The notes beneath the pieces are model-generated. The model did no database searches. It was not told the origin of the DNA and saw nothing but the letters and a program-made list of their open reading frames with translations. The translations under genes and the position numbers were made by a program. A stretch of DNA of 20,568 bases, from contig JAGAIH010000398.1 of assembly GCA_017626655.1 (NCBI GenBank), positions 1 to 20,568 of the forward strand, given 5' to 3'. Shown in pieces: positions 1 to 7,265 of the stretch; the stretch's first letter is position 1; each line of letters begins with the position of its first letter. The stretch is from Clostridia bacterium (GTDB taxonomy: Bacteria; Bacillota_A; Clostridia; Oscillospirales; CAG-272).

Positions 1-172
1 GAAAGTCGTTTCGGTTGTCGTTGGTGCCGGTCATGGCACGGTCGATTTAGGTATCTACGACCATCATATCATGATGCTCGGCGTAAGCCATGCACTCTCT
101 GAGCTGACCTTCAATGGATTGTTCGGTTTGCCGTTCGCTGGAATAGCGGGCATAGATGACTGCTGTTTTCAT
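1..172 (-). pseudogene. Large serine recombinase, N-terminal part, interrupted by in-frame stop (partial at window edge)
   Basis: The frame opens at ATG 172-170, with AAAGGAG 9 bases upstream. It reads MKTAVIYARYSSERQTEQSI, the classic N-terminus of a large serine recombinase/resolvase; the Ser in YARYSSERQ is the expected nucleophile region. After VVDT the frame meets TAA at 49-47 and then resumes in the same frame as IDRAMTGTNDNR, the next conserved block of the family. Family members have Tyr between VDT and IDR, so one base change (TAT/TAC to TAA) explains the stop. The rest of the gene lies outside the window. Such enzymes integrate and excise conjugative elements and phages, so this marks a mobile-element end, probably inactive unless the stop is read through or is a sequencing error. 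Confidence 0.85.
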
Positions 173-330
173 TTGTGAGAACTCCTTTCTCGTGATTTCA
201 TCCATAAGCATACACCCTTGCTTACAAAATGTAAACTCACGGAGCTGGAGACTTTTAATCTCGCACTGCACACTTTTGATACGAGTATGAATCGGCTTTG
301 CCTTGGTTTGATTCTTTGTGTTCTCTGCAT
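169..330 (-). CDS. Short leader ORF ahead of the recombinase (53 codons)
   Basis: ATG at 330-328 follows AAAGGAG (345-339) by 8 bases. The frame is rich in Arg, Lys and Ser and ends with a TGA that overlaps the recombinase ATG (ATGA), an arrangement typical of translational coupling. A second overlapping frame starting at GTG 334 runs straight into the recombinase frame and contains MDEITRKEF just before the recombinase start, so it is unclear which frame is real. No domain is recognised. It may be a translated leader, or the remnant of a small gene that often precedes these recombinases. Confidence 0.3.
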   Translation of the reverse strand: MQRTQRIKPRQSRFILVSKVCSARLKVSSSVSLHFVSKGVCLWMKSRERSSHK

Positions 331-334
331 ACAC

Positions 335-666
335 TTTTCTCCTTTCTGCCCAAAGGGCACCCTCCCCACATCAGAAAAGGCTGACGCAGTCAAGGTTCAA
401 GGCATGGTCATTGGAAGTAAGAGAAAAAAGTTTGCGTCTGTGTTGGTAGACTGATATTTTTCGGCGAAGTTTTTTCACCTTGACGGCGAAGGCTTTTCTG
501 ATATACTCCAATCTCCAAAAAATAAGAAGAACCGACCCGTTCGGCAGATTTTTCTGTCGGACAAATCGGCTATGTTTTTATGGTAATACTTTTTTTCGTT
601 TTTAACTCGTACCAGTAGATTGATTGAACTGATGCCAACATACGGCCTCATTGAAAACAAGCTTTT
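335..666. other. Non-coding stretch between the recombinase leader and araC
   Basis: No convincing gene is visible on either strand. The part next to the leader carries its ribosome binding site. The remainder is AT-rich with poly-T/poly-A runs and short repeats of GGCGAAG. A weak inverted repeat (TTGAAAA / TTTTTCAA, about 652-669) lies at the araC 3' end, but it has no convincing T tract for a terminator. Confidence 0.4.
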
Positions 667-1713
667 TCAAATGTCGAAATCCGTCTGCCACTCCGCGCTT
701 CGTTCCCTGGCTCGGTATTCGGCAGGGGTCACGCCCGTGTATACCTTGAATCGCTTGTAAAATTGGTCGGAATAGGCATAGCCGCACTGGATAGCGATTT
801 CTCTGACAGGCAAATTGGACCTGCCAAGTAAAAAGCAGGCGTGCTTCATGCGGATTTCCAGCAGGAGAGCTGAGAAGGTTTTCCCTGTAGCGGATTTAAT
901 CAAGCGGCCGATGTAATCGGGCGAGAAATGCAGGCGCTCCGACAGCATTTGCAGGGTGATATGGGAAAAATCCTCCTGAAGAATGTGAAAGATGTCGTAC
1001 ATGGTGCGGCTCCCCAACACATTTCCCGGGGTACTGACCTGCGCCTCCCGGTGAATGAGACGGAAGATGAGGATGAGCAGGTCGTTGAGAATATCGCTGT
1101 CGGCACGGTGGAGGGATTCGTTGAGCATCAACTCTGCCAAATTGTAGAAAGGAGCATTGTCCTCTACATGGCAGAGCAGGCATTTCGTGGGCGGTTTGCC
1201 CATCATAATGTCTGCAAAAAAATCATTGATGGGGCAATTTTGGCGGAACACAGCGCTGTAATGGTTGCGGAGATAGTCTACCGTGAAAATTAGATTGATG
1301 ATGATCCCGCCACTATTTGCGAAAACGGCGTGCCGCAGATTTGGAGGAATGATGAGTAAGTCTCCCGCGGTCAAATTCAAAACACCGTCGTCGGCAATGT
1401 TGTGGCAGGAGCCAGAGCCTGTATAAATCATTTCCACGAAGCTGTGGGCATGGGTGTACATGGGCCAGTAGTTCAGATGATGAACGGCAGCGGCTTGGTT
1501 GTGCCGCAAAAAAGTATCATCTAAATAAGAAGGGACTTCCTTGGTATAGCCAGGGATATAGATACTGGAGCCAAGAACAAAATCGCGATCCAGCGAACGA
1601 TAAAAATTTCGCAGTTCCGTGGGATTGTCCTTGACGCGATGATATTCTTTCAGAATGGCTGTCATACGACTGGCGGTTTGCTCATAGTCAGCCAAATCAA
1701 GCGGTAGCGGCAT
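667..1713 (-). CDS. AraC-family transcriptional regulator with cupin sensor domain
   Basis: A 348-residue protein with the usual AraC layout. An N-terminal cupin-type sensor lies at roughly residues 75-150 (YTHAHSFVEMIYTGSG, then LTAGDLLIIPPNLRHAV). A C-terminal double helix-turn-helix lies at about 245-340 (ITLQMLSERLHFSPDYIGRL, then REIAIQCGYAYSDQFYKRFK and GVTPAEYR). The ATG at 1713 was chosen because GGAGG lies 8 bases upstream; the frame is open further upstream to 1815, but that extension has no ribosome binding site and covers a hairpin. It is transcribed divergently from the nucleoside hydrolase operon, so it is probably the local activator that responds to a sugar or nucleoside. The effector cannot be told from sequence. 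Confidence 0.93.
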   Translation of the reverse strand: MPLPLDLADYEQTASRMTAILKEYHRVKDNPTELRNFYRSLDRDFVLGSSIYIPGYTKEVPSYLDDTFLRHNQAAAVHHLNYWPMYTHAHSFVEMIYTGSGSCHNIADDGVLNLTAGDLLIIPPNLRHAVFANSGGIIINLIFTVDYLRNHYSAVFRQNCPINDFFADIMMGKPPTKCLLCHVEDNAPFYNLAELMLNESLHRADSDILNDLLILIFRLIHREAQVSTPGNVLGSRTMYDIFHILQEDFSHITLQMLSERLHFSPDYIGRLIKSATGKTFSALLLEIRMKHACFLLGRSNLPVREIAIQCGYAYSDQFYKRFKVYTGVTPAEYRARERSAEWQTDFDI

Positions 1714-1762
1714 GAAAATTCCTCCTTCAAGCCTGATCGAACGTAGTCGCACCTGCCTTCCC

Positions 1763-1798
1763 CGTCCACCGACGAGAGGAAGATCTCGTCGGTGGACG
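1763..1798 (-). promoter_or_regulatory. Perfect 15-bp hairpin in the araC leader
   Basis: CGTCCACCGACGAGA (1763-1777) is the exact reverse complement of 1784-1798, with a 6-base loop (GGAAGA). It lies between the araC promoter and the araC ribosome binding site, so it should fold in the leader mRNA. No U tract follows on either strand, so it is not a simple terminator. It could be an operator, an mRNA stability element or the target of a post-transcriptional regulator. Confidence 0.7.
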
Positions 1799-1846
1799 AT
1801 CAGCCGCGCGGCCAAACAGGAGAGCGATCTTCATAATTACATCTAT

Positions 1847-1875
1847 ATTATATCATGCGGGGGTACATTTGTCAA
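1847..1875 (-). promoter_or_regulatory. Sigma-A promoter for araC
   Basis: Reading the minus strand, TTGACA (1875-1870) is separated by 17 bases from TATAAT (1852-1847). Both hexamers match consensus exactly. Transcription would begin near 1840 and give a leader of about 125 bases containing the 15-bp hairpin. Confidence 0.82.
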
Positions 1876-1936
1876 GACAGACCACCATATTTCTTACCCA
1901 AACGGCTTCGACAGACAGAATGTAGCATTTCACTAT

Positions 1937-1951
1937 GGAATCGGTCGGAAT
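1937..1951 (+). promoter_or_regulatory. Possible AraC-type operator half-sites
   Basis: GGAAT occurs at 1937-1941 and again at 1947-1951, exactly 10 bp (one helical turn) apart. The second copy ends 6 bp before the -35 box of the operon promoter. AraC-family activators often bind direct repeats in this place. The motif is short, so this is suggestive only. Confidence 0.25.
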
Positions 1952-1957
1952 GCACTC

Positions 1958-1986
1958 TTGAAAAAGGGCTCTTGTTGAGGTACAAT
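1958..1986 (+). promoter_or_regulatory. Sigma-A promoter for the nucleoside/glycan operon
   Basis: TTGAAA (1958-1963), a 17-base spacer, then TACAAT (1981-1986). It is correctly placed upstream of the first operon gene, and lies about 80 bp from the divergent araC promoter, leaving room for a shared control region. Confidence 0.72.
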
Positions 1987-2032
1987 TAAAATAAGAATAC
2001 TCAAAACAACTTCTTTGTCCAGGGGTATTGAA

Positions 2033-2065
2033 AAGACCGACACCGAGAAAAATGGAGTCGGTCTT
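2033..2065 (+). promoter_or_regulatory. Stem-loop in the operon leader
   Basis: AAGACCGAC (2033-2041) pairs with GTCGGTCTT (2057-2065), and two further C-G pairs close inside after an A/A mismatch. It lies between the promoter and the ribosome binding site of the first gene. No run of T follows, so it is more likely a 5' stabiliser or a regulatory fold than a terminator. Confidence 0.4.
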
Positions 2066-2098
2066 ATACAGGCTTTACTTATGGGAGGAAGCACAGCT

Positions 2099-3055
2099 AT
2101 GACAAACGAACAGTATGCAAGAAACATTCAAGTGCCGACACGCCCAATTGATGCGGTGTTGGACACCGATGCATTCAACGAAATTGACGACCAGTACGCC
2201 ATAGCCTACCTGTTGGCATGCCGGGAGAAAATTCGGCTTAAAGCTATTTATGCTGCACCGTTTGCTCCTTACCCCAATCGGGAGGGCGTATCGCCCGGGG
2301 TAGGTATGGAGCAAAGCTACCATGAAATTTTGAAAATCCTTGCCCTTTGCAACCGCCGGGCAGATGTGTTTCGGGGTTCTTGTGCATATTTGGCGGACGA
2401 ACAAACCCCCAGGGAATCCGAGGTGGCACGGGATCTGGTGGAGCGTGCCCACCGCTATTCTCCGGAGGATCCGCTATATGTGATCGCCATCGGGGCCATC
2501 ACCAACGTTGCTTCGGCGCTACTGATCGACCCGAGCATTGCCGAGAACATTGTCATCGTGTGGCTGGGTGGGAACGCTCGACACATGGGGAATGGCTGGA
2601 AAGAATACAACATGGTGCAGGACATCCCTGCTGCGCGGGTGGTCATGTCCTCGCAGGCTCCCTTGATTCAGCTCCCTTGCATTGGGACAGTTACCCATTT
2701 TACTGTATCCGAGGGAGACCTGGAAAAATACTTTATCGGGAAAAACCCTGTGATGGACTATTTGGCCCGCAATACCATAGATGCCGCCGGCCAATACGCC
2801 GCGAGTAAGCCCTGGTCCCGTGTCGTTTGGGATGTGACCGCGGTTGGATGGTTGATGAGCGATGTCAACAATGCCTTTGGCTACCGCACTGTGGCCACCA
2901 GACTTCCCAATGCGAATTGTGATTACGAGGAAGCAGAATTGGACAAGCCGATGACATACGTGTTCTTTGTGAATCGTGACCAATTGATGTACGACTTGGT
3001 GGAGCGCTTGTCCACATTCTCAGCAGAGGAAAACTTGTACAAGACATTGGCTTGA
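2099..3055 (+). CDS. Nucleoside hydrolase (inosine/uridine-preferring family)
   Basis: A 318-residue protein of the calcium-dependent nucleoside N-ribohydrolase family, which splits ribonucleosides into base and ribose. The metal/ribose-binding N-terminal motif is the long variant DTDAFNEIDDQYA (residues 22-34) instead of the textbook DTDPGxDD. Further family signatures are AIGAITNVASAL, the VWLGGN strand, EYNMVQDIPAA (matching the usual EFNxxxDPxAA) and a WDVTAVGWL segment with the C-terminal metal Asp. The start at 2099 has GGGAGGA about 6 bases upstream. It heads an operon with a ribokinase, consistent with feeding ribose to that enzyme. Base specificity cannot be assigned, and other glycosides in place of ribonucleosides cannot be excluded. 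Confidence 0.88.
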   Translation: MTNEQYARNIQVPTRPIDAVLDTDAFNEIDDQYAIAYLLACREKIRLKAIYAAPFAPYPNREGVSPGVGMEQSYHEILKILALCNRRADVFRGSCAYLADEQTPRESEVARDLVERAHRYSPEDPLYVIAIGAITNVASALLIDPSIAENIVIVWLGGNARHMGNGWKEYNMVQDIPAARVVMSSQAPLIQLPCIGTVTHFTVSEGDLEKYFIGKNPVMDYLARNTIDAAGQYAASKPWSRVVWDVTAVGWLMSDVNNAFGYRTVATRLPNANCDYEEAELDKPMTYVFFVNRDQLMYDLVERLSTFSAEENLYKTLA

Positions 3056-3123
3056 GGTCGAAAATTGATGCGATAAAATAGCGTGAAAATGATACATGGA
3101 TGAATTTGATAGGAGATATCATA

Positions 3124-4065
3124 ATGGGTCTGACATCTTGTAAAAAGAAAATTATTGGCCCGGGGAGTAGTAATGTGGACCTAACGGGCTTTGCTCCCCG
3201 TCTTCCGATTGCTGGAGAAACGGTTATGGGCTCGGAGCTCCACATAGGACCCGGTGGAAAGGGTGCGAACCAAATGACCGCTGCGGCACGTCTGAACGGG
3301 GATGTATATTTCATCACCCGTATTGGCAAGGATACCTTTGGAGCTGTGCTGGAACAGCATTTTGAGGCAGAAGGCTTTCAGCAATCCTACATCAGCCATG
3401 ATGAGAATACGAGTACAGGCTGCGCATTGATTGAAATTGAGGAAACGACAGCTCAAAATCGAATCGTGGTGATTCCTGCCGCCAATCTTTGCATCAGTCC
3501 CACCGATGTATTAGCCGCCGAATCGGATTTTATGGATGCGGGAGCCGTGCTTACCCAGCTTGAGATTCCCATAGAAACGGTTATGGAGGCCAAGGACTTG
3601 GCTGCTCGCTATGGAAAGCCCTTCATTTTGAATCCTGCACCATTTCGTCCGCTATCCCCTGCGCAACTGGCGGGGATTGACTGGCTCACCCCCAATGAGA
3701 CAGAGGCATCCTCTTTGACAGGGGTGGAGGTACACTCTGTGGATACCGCAAGGAGTGCCGCTCGCATCCTGTTGGATTTTGGTGTGAGAAATGTAGTTAT
3801 TACCTTGGGCGTGGCAGGTGCTTACTGGACAAACGGGCTACAAGAAGCGGTTGTGCCCGGAATCCCCATGAAGGCCGTGGAAACTACCGGTGCCGGGGAC
3901 ACATTTAACGGTGCATTAGCGGTTGCGGTGGCCGAGGATATGCCACCTGAGGTAGCTCTACGCTTTGCCAACTGCGCCGCCGCTATCTCGGTGACACGCC
4001 TGGGGGCCGCCGCTTCCGCGCCAACCAGAGAAGAGGTGGAGGTGTTGATGAAAACAATTCCATAA
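3124..4065 (+). CDS. rbsK: Ribokinase (PfkB family)
   Basis: A 313-residue PfkB-family sugar kinase. The N-terminal signature GSSNVDL is followed by PGGKGANQ (residues 43-50), the ribokinase substrate loop. The C-terminal PfkB signature TTGAGDTFNGA begins at residue 254 with the catalytic-base Asp at 259. WLTPNETEA is the usual central motif. AGGAG at 3111-3115 selects ATG 3124 over an in-frame ATG at 3100. It follows the nucleoside hydrolase by 68 bases in the same operon, so the likely reaction is ATP plus ribose to ribose 5-phosphate, feeding the pentose phosphate pathway. A related pentose or deoxyribose kinase is possible. Confidence 0.88.
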   Translation: MGLTSCKKKIIGPGSSNVDLTGFAPRLPIAGETVMGSELHIGPGGKGANQMTAAARLNGDVYFITRIGKDTFGAVLEQHFEAEGFQQSYISHDENTSTGCALIEIEETTAQNRIVVIPAANLCISPTDVLAAESDFMDAGAVLTQLEIPIETVMEAKDLAARYGKPFILNPAPFRPLSPAQLAGIDWLTPNETEASSLTGVEVHSVDTARSAARILLDFGVRNVVITLGVAGAYWTNGLQEAVVPGIPMKAVETTGAGDTFNGALAVAVAEDMPPEVALRFANCAAAISVTRLGAAASAPTREEVEVLMKTIP

Positions 4066-4110
4066 TGGACTGAGTAGAACCCTCAAAAACATAATAAGGA
4101 GAAAAAATTC

Positions 4111-7100
4111 ATGAAGACTCAGAAATTGCGCAAGCGAACACAGCTATGTGCACTCATTCTCGGTATTGTCACTTTGATAAACTTGTTTGGCACGGCACTT
4201 CCGGTATGGGCGGCCACGCAGGATGAAAGTGTGTCGGACGGAACAGGAACCAATACCCCCGTTCATGTCAATCAGGGATATTCGTATCGAGCCATTGTCA
4301 ATGGTAGCTTTGAGGGCTTTGCGTTCAGTATGCCTACCTGGAGTACATCGGACGCCTCCGCTACCCTGTATCTCTACCAATGGCAGGGAACCTACGACAA
4401 AACGATGGCCGCTCAGCCGATCGCCTCGAAGGAATTCAATCCGCTGACGGACGGAGGCTACCATTGGGTGCAGTTTGAGGCACAGCCTGCCGGCGAGTAT
4501 TTGTTCCATATTGCCAATGCCAGTGCCCAGGCAGGTGTATGGACCTATATGGATACACCGAATGACAAGGGTTTTCTGTACTTGAACGGCTTGGAGCAAA
4601 AAGGGAGTCCTCATTTGATGATTCGCTTTACCGAGCCGGTTGCCGAGCCTTTTGGGGTATGCGAGCCCTCCGCAGAGCTACGAAATGCCGTTATCCCCTT
4701 CCGGAATTTTGATGGCTGGACACCCTCTATGTTGGATGGTCCCTACGGTGTTCGGTTGAATGTAGCGGACGTTTTCCATGGCATAGAATTTGAGATGGCC
4801 ACCTATCATGCCACCGACTTGGAGACCAACATGTCTGTATATGCTTGGAAGGGCTCCTATGACAAAACGATCAAGGAGGCTCCCGTCGTAACCAAACGTA
4901 TTCTGCTGGCAGATAATACATTGCAGGGCATCAGCTTTGATAAGCTACCCGCAGGGGACTATTTGTTCTTGATTCACGACTTTACCTCCAGCCCCGCAGT
5001 ATTTACCTACAATAAGGCGGAAGGCTTCCTGGGAGAGATTTACAAGAATGGTGTTCCCCTCACGGCGGTCCATGCATTCCCTAATATGCGTGTTGTTTTC
5101 GCGACAGAGCGTGAGGATGGTGTCTACTTCTTGCCCAACAAGATTGCAGATGATGGTTGCGATGGCAACCATACGCCGCCCGCCGAATATCAGATTCCCG
5201 AGAATAGTCCGATTTATACCCACCCCGTCCAGCCCGACACCTGGGTATTCACCGATGGTCTGGGCCGTGAGTCTTTGACCTATGAGGATGTCGGCCCCGT
5301 GAAGGACGATAAGACCTTGGCGATGTTCTACTGGACATGGCATATTGACCGTCACATCAATGCCGTCCCCGGCAATCTTCAGAATCTCAGCGAAAAATAC
5401 CCTGAGGCCATGAATGATTACGATAATCCCATTTGGGAGGGAACCGGAATGTTCTGGTGGGATGAATCCATATATGGATTTTACCGCTCCGACGACCCTT
5501 GGGTGCTTCGCAAGCACGGCGAGCTTTTGGCCAATGCAGGCGTTGACGTGATATTCACCGACAACACCAATGAAGCATTAACGTGGAAAAATGGTTACGC
5601 CCCTCTCATGCAAACCTGGAGTGAAGCCTTGTCCGAGGGACTCCGCACCCCCAAGATTTCCTTTATGCTGCCGTTCTGGGATAAAACATACACCAATGAG
5701 CAGCTCCATTCCCTGTATATGGATGTGTATCGTCCCGGCAAGTATCAGGACACCTGGTTCTATTGGGAGGGCAAGCCCATGCTCATGGCTATGGGAGATT
5801 CGGTTCACGCAGGCGCATCCATGGCCGAGAAGGAAATTGCCAATTTTTTCACCTTCCGTGCCGGTCAGCCCGGCTATTCTCTGGAACGTACCGACCTTAA
5901 AAATTGGGGCTGGCTGTCCTTGTATCCGCAGAATGTTTATTTTGCTTCTCGTGAGGATTATTCTGCCAACCGCGTGGAGCAAATGACCGTCGGTGTATGC
6001 CAAAATTACGACTATGTGAATGGTGTTCTTTCGGCCATGAACGGCAAGAACATCATGGGGCGCTCCTATACCTCCGATTATCAGGATCGCTATGAGAAGG
6101 AGGGTGCTGAGGCATCCAAGTGGGGCTACAATTTTGCCGAGCAATGGAAATATGCCCTGGAAGTTGACCCCAAGGTTGTTTTTGTTACCGGTTGGAATGA
6201 ACGTCTTGTCAGCCGCTTCTCCTCTTGGTCAGGAGGCACCGAAGTGGAAGTGGAAAATGCTTTCCCCGACCAGTTCAACAACGAGTTCTCGCGTGACATC
6301 GAACCCTCTAAGGGAGCCCTCCAGGATCACTACTACTATCAACTGGTTAATTTTGTCCGTCAGTTCAAAGGCGCTACGCCCATTCCTACTCCTTCTGCCA
6401 ACAAAACCGTGGATTTGACCGCAGGTGCCGATCAGTGGGCGGACGTTGCACCCTACTATGGCGCTTACATTGGCAATACCGATGATCGAAATGCACAGGG
6501 TTATGGTGATCTTGTGTACACCGAAACCTCGGGACGAAACGATATCATTGGCGCACAGATTGCTCGTGACAATGAATATGTGTACTTTCACGTAGAGTGC
6601 GCCGAAAATATTACGGCACACACCGACCCCTTGTGGATGACTCTGTACATTGATTCCGACCAACAGAACAGCGGTTGGAATACCTTTGATTTCGTCATTA
6701 ACAAGTCTGCCGCTTCGGCTGACACCGTGGTGCTGGAAAAATTCAACGGTGATGGCTATGCTTCGGTAAAGGTAGCTGATTGTGCCTACGCCGTGGATGG
6801 AAAAACCATGACCGTCAAAGTGGCCAAGTCGGATTTGGGTCTTGTCGGCTCGGATTATACCATCAACTTCTCCTGGACAGATAACGTTCACGACGAGGGT
6901 GACTATACCACCTACTCGGGGGATATCATGGACTTCTATATTTCGGGCGACGTAGCCCCCGGCGGACGCTTTAAGTACAGTTACATTTCCACATCCGCCA
7001 ATGCCGGCGGTACCTCCGCAGAGGTTACGACCGATGCGAATACCATCGAGACAACGGCTCCGGAAAGTACCCCGACAGGTGAGGGCGAGCCGGAGACCAA

Positions 7101-7245
7101 GACCGAAACAACGCAAGATGTGGAAAATAAGAAAGGCTGTGCATCCAGCATGAACGGTACTGCCTTGATGTCCTCGTTTGTCGTTTGTGCGGCTACCGCC
7201 TTGCTCCTTGCCGGCGGTTATCAGAGAAAGAAACATTTTCAATAA
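4111..7245 (+). CDS. Secreted multidomain GH99/GH71-like glycosidase with C-terminal CBM9-like module and anchor
   Basis: A 1044-residue exported protein. A signal peptide (residues 1-34, cleavage after VWA) is followed by two related beta-sandwich-like modules at about 45-175 and 190-330. Both carry an SxxGxxxxT-type strand, then a W(Q/K)GTYDKT or WKGSYDKT block and a PAG(E/D)YLF block, so they look like an internal duplication. A barrel-like region at about 380-750 contains MFYWTWH, GVDVIFTDNTNEALTW, YWEGKPMLMA and GWNE (694-697), motifs of the GH99/GH71/WbsX-like superfamily. A CBM9/DOMON-like module follows at about 760-960, then a Thr/Glu-rich linker. The tail starts KKGC (Cys 1010) and has a membrane span and RKK. 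AAGGAG precedes ATG 4111. The role is probably glycan cleavage at the cell surface; the substrate is unknown and the catalytic assignment rests on motifs only. Confidence 0.75.
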   Translation: MKTQKLRKRTQLCALILGIVTLINLFGTALPVWAATQDESVSDGTGTNTPVHVNQGYSYRAIVNGSFEGFAFSMPTWSTSDASATLYLYQWQGTYDKTMAAQPIASKEFNPLTDGGYHWVQFEAQPAGEYLFHIANASAQAGVWTYMDTPNDKGFLYLNGLEQKGSPHLMIRFTEPVAEPFGVCEPSAELRNAVIPFRNFDGWTPSMLDGPYGVRLNVADVFHGIEFEMATYHATDLETNMSVYAWKGSYDKTIKEAPVVTKRILLADNTLQGISFDKLPAGDYLFLIHDFTSSPAVFTYNKAEGFLGEIYKNGVPLTAVHAFPNMRVVFATEREDGVYFLPNKIADDGCDGNHTPPAEYQIPENSPIYTHPVQPDTWVFTDGLGRESLTYEDVGPVKDDKTLAMFYWTWHIDRHINAVPGNLQNLSEKYPEAMNDYDNPIWEGTGMFWWDESIYGFYRSDDPWVLRKHGELLANAGVDVIFTDNTNEALTWKNGYAPLMQTWSEALSEGLRTPKISFMLPFWDKTYTNEQLHSLYMDVYRPGKYQDTWFYWEGKPMLMAMGDSVHAGASMAEKEIANFFTFRAGQPGYSLERTDLKNWGWLSLYPQNVYFASREDYSANRVEQMTVGVCQNYDYVNGVLSAMNGKNIMGRSYTSDYQDRYEKEGAEASKWGYNFAEQWKYALEVDPKVVFVTGWNERLVSRFSSWSGGTEVEVENAFPDQFNNEFSRDIEPSKGALQDHYYYQLVNFVRQFKGATPIPTPSANKTVDLTAGADQWADVAPYYGAYIGNTDDRNAQGYGDLVYTETSGRNDIIGAQIARDNEYVYFHVECAENITAHTDPLWMTLYIDSDQQNSGWNTFDFVINKSAASADTVVLEKFNGDGYASVKVADCAYAVDGKTMTVKVAKSDLGLVGSDYTINFSWTDNVHDEGDYTTYSGDIMDFYISGDVAPGGRFKYSYISTSANAGGTSAEVTTDANTIETTAPESTPTGEGEPETKTETTQDVENKKGCASSMNGTALMSSFVVCAATALLLAGGYQRKKHFQ

Positions 7246-7265
7246 TATTTTTGGAGGAAAAGCAC

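Noticed and set aside
480..507. TTGACG - 16 bases - TATACT on the plus strand
   Set aside because: No plus-strand gene follows before the convergent araC end; AT-rich DNA gives such matches by chance.
1714..1815. N-terminal extension of AraC to 1815
   Set aside because: It has no ribosome binding site, would translate through the 15-bp hairpin, and the ATG at 1713 has a good GGAGG.
6229..7242. A 337-codon open frame on the minus strand opposite the glycosidase C-terminus
   Set aside because: It lies wholly inside a gene with clear domains, has no recognisable protein features and no start signals.
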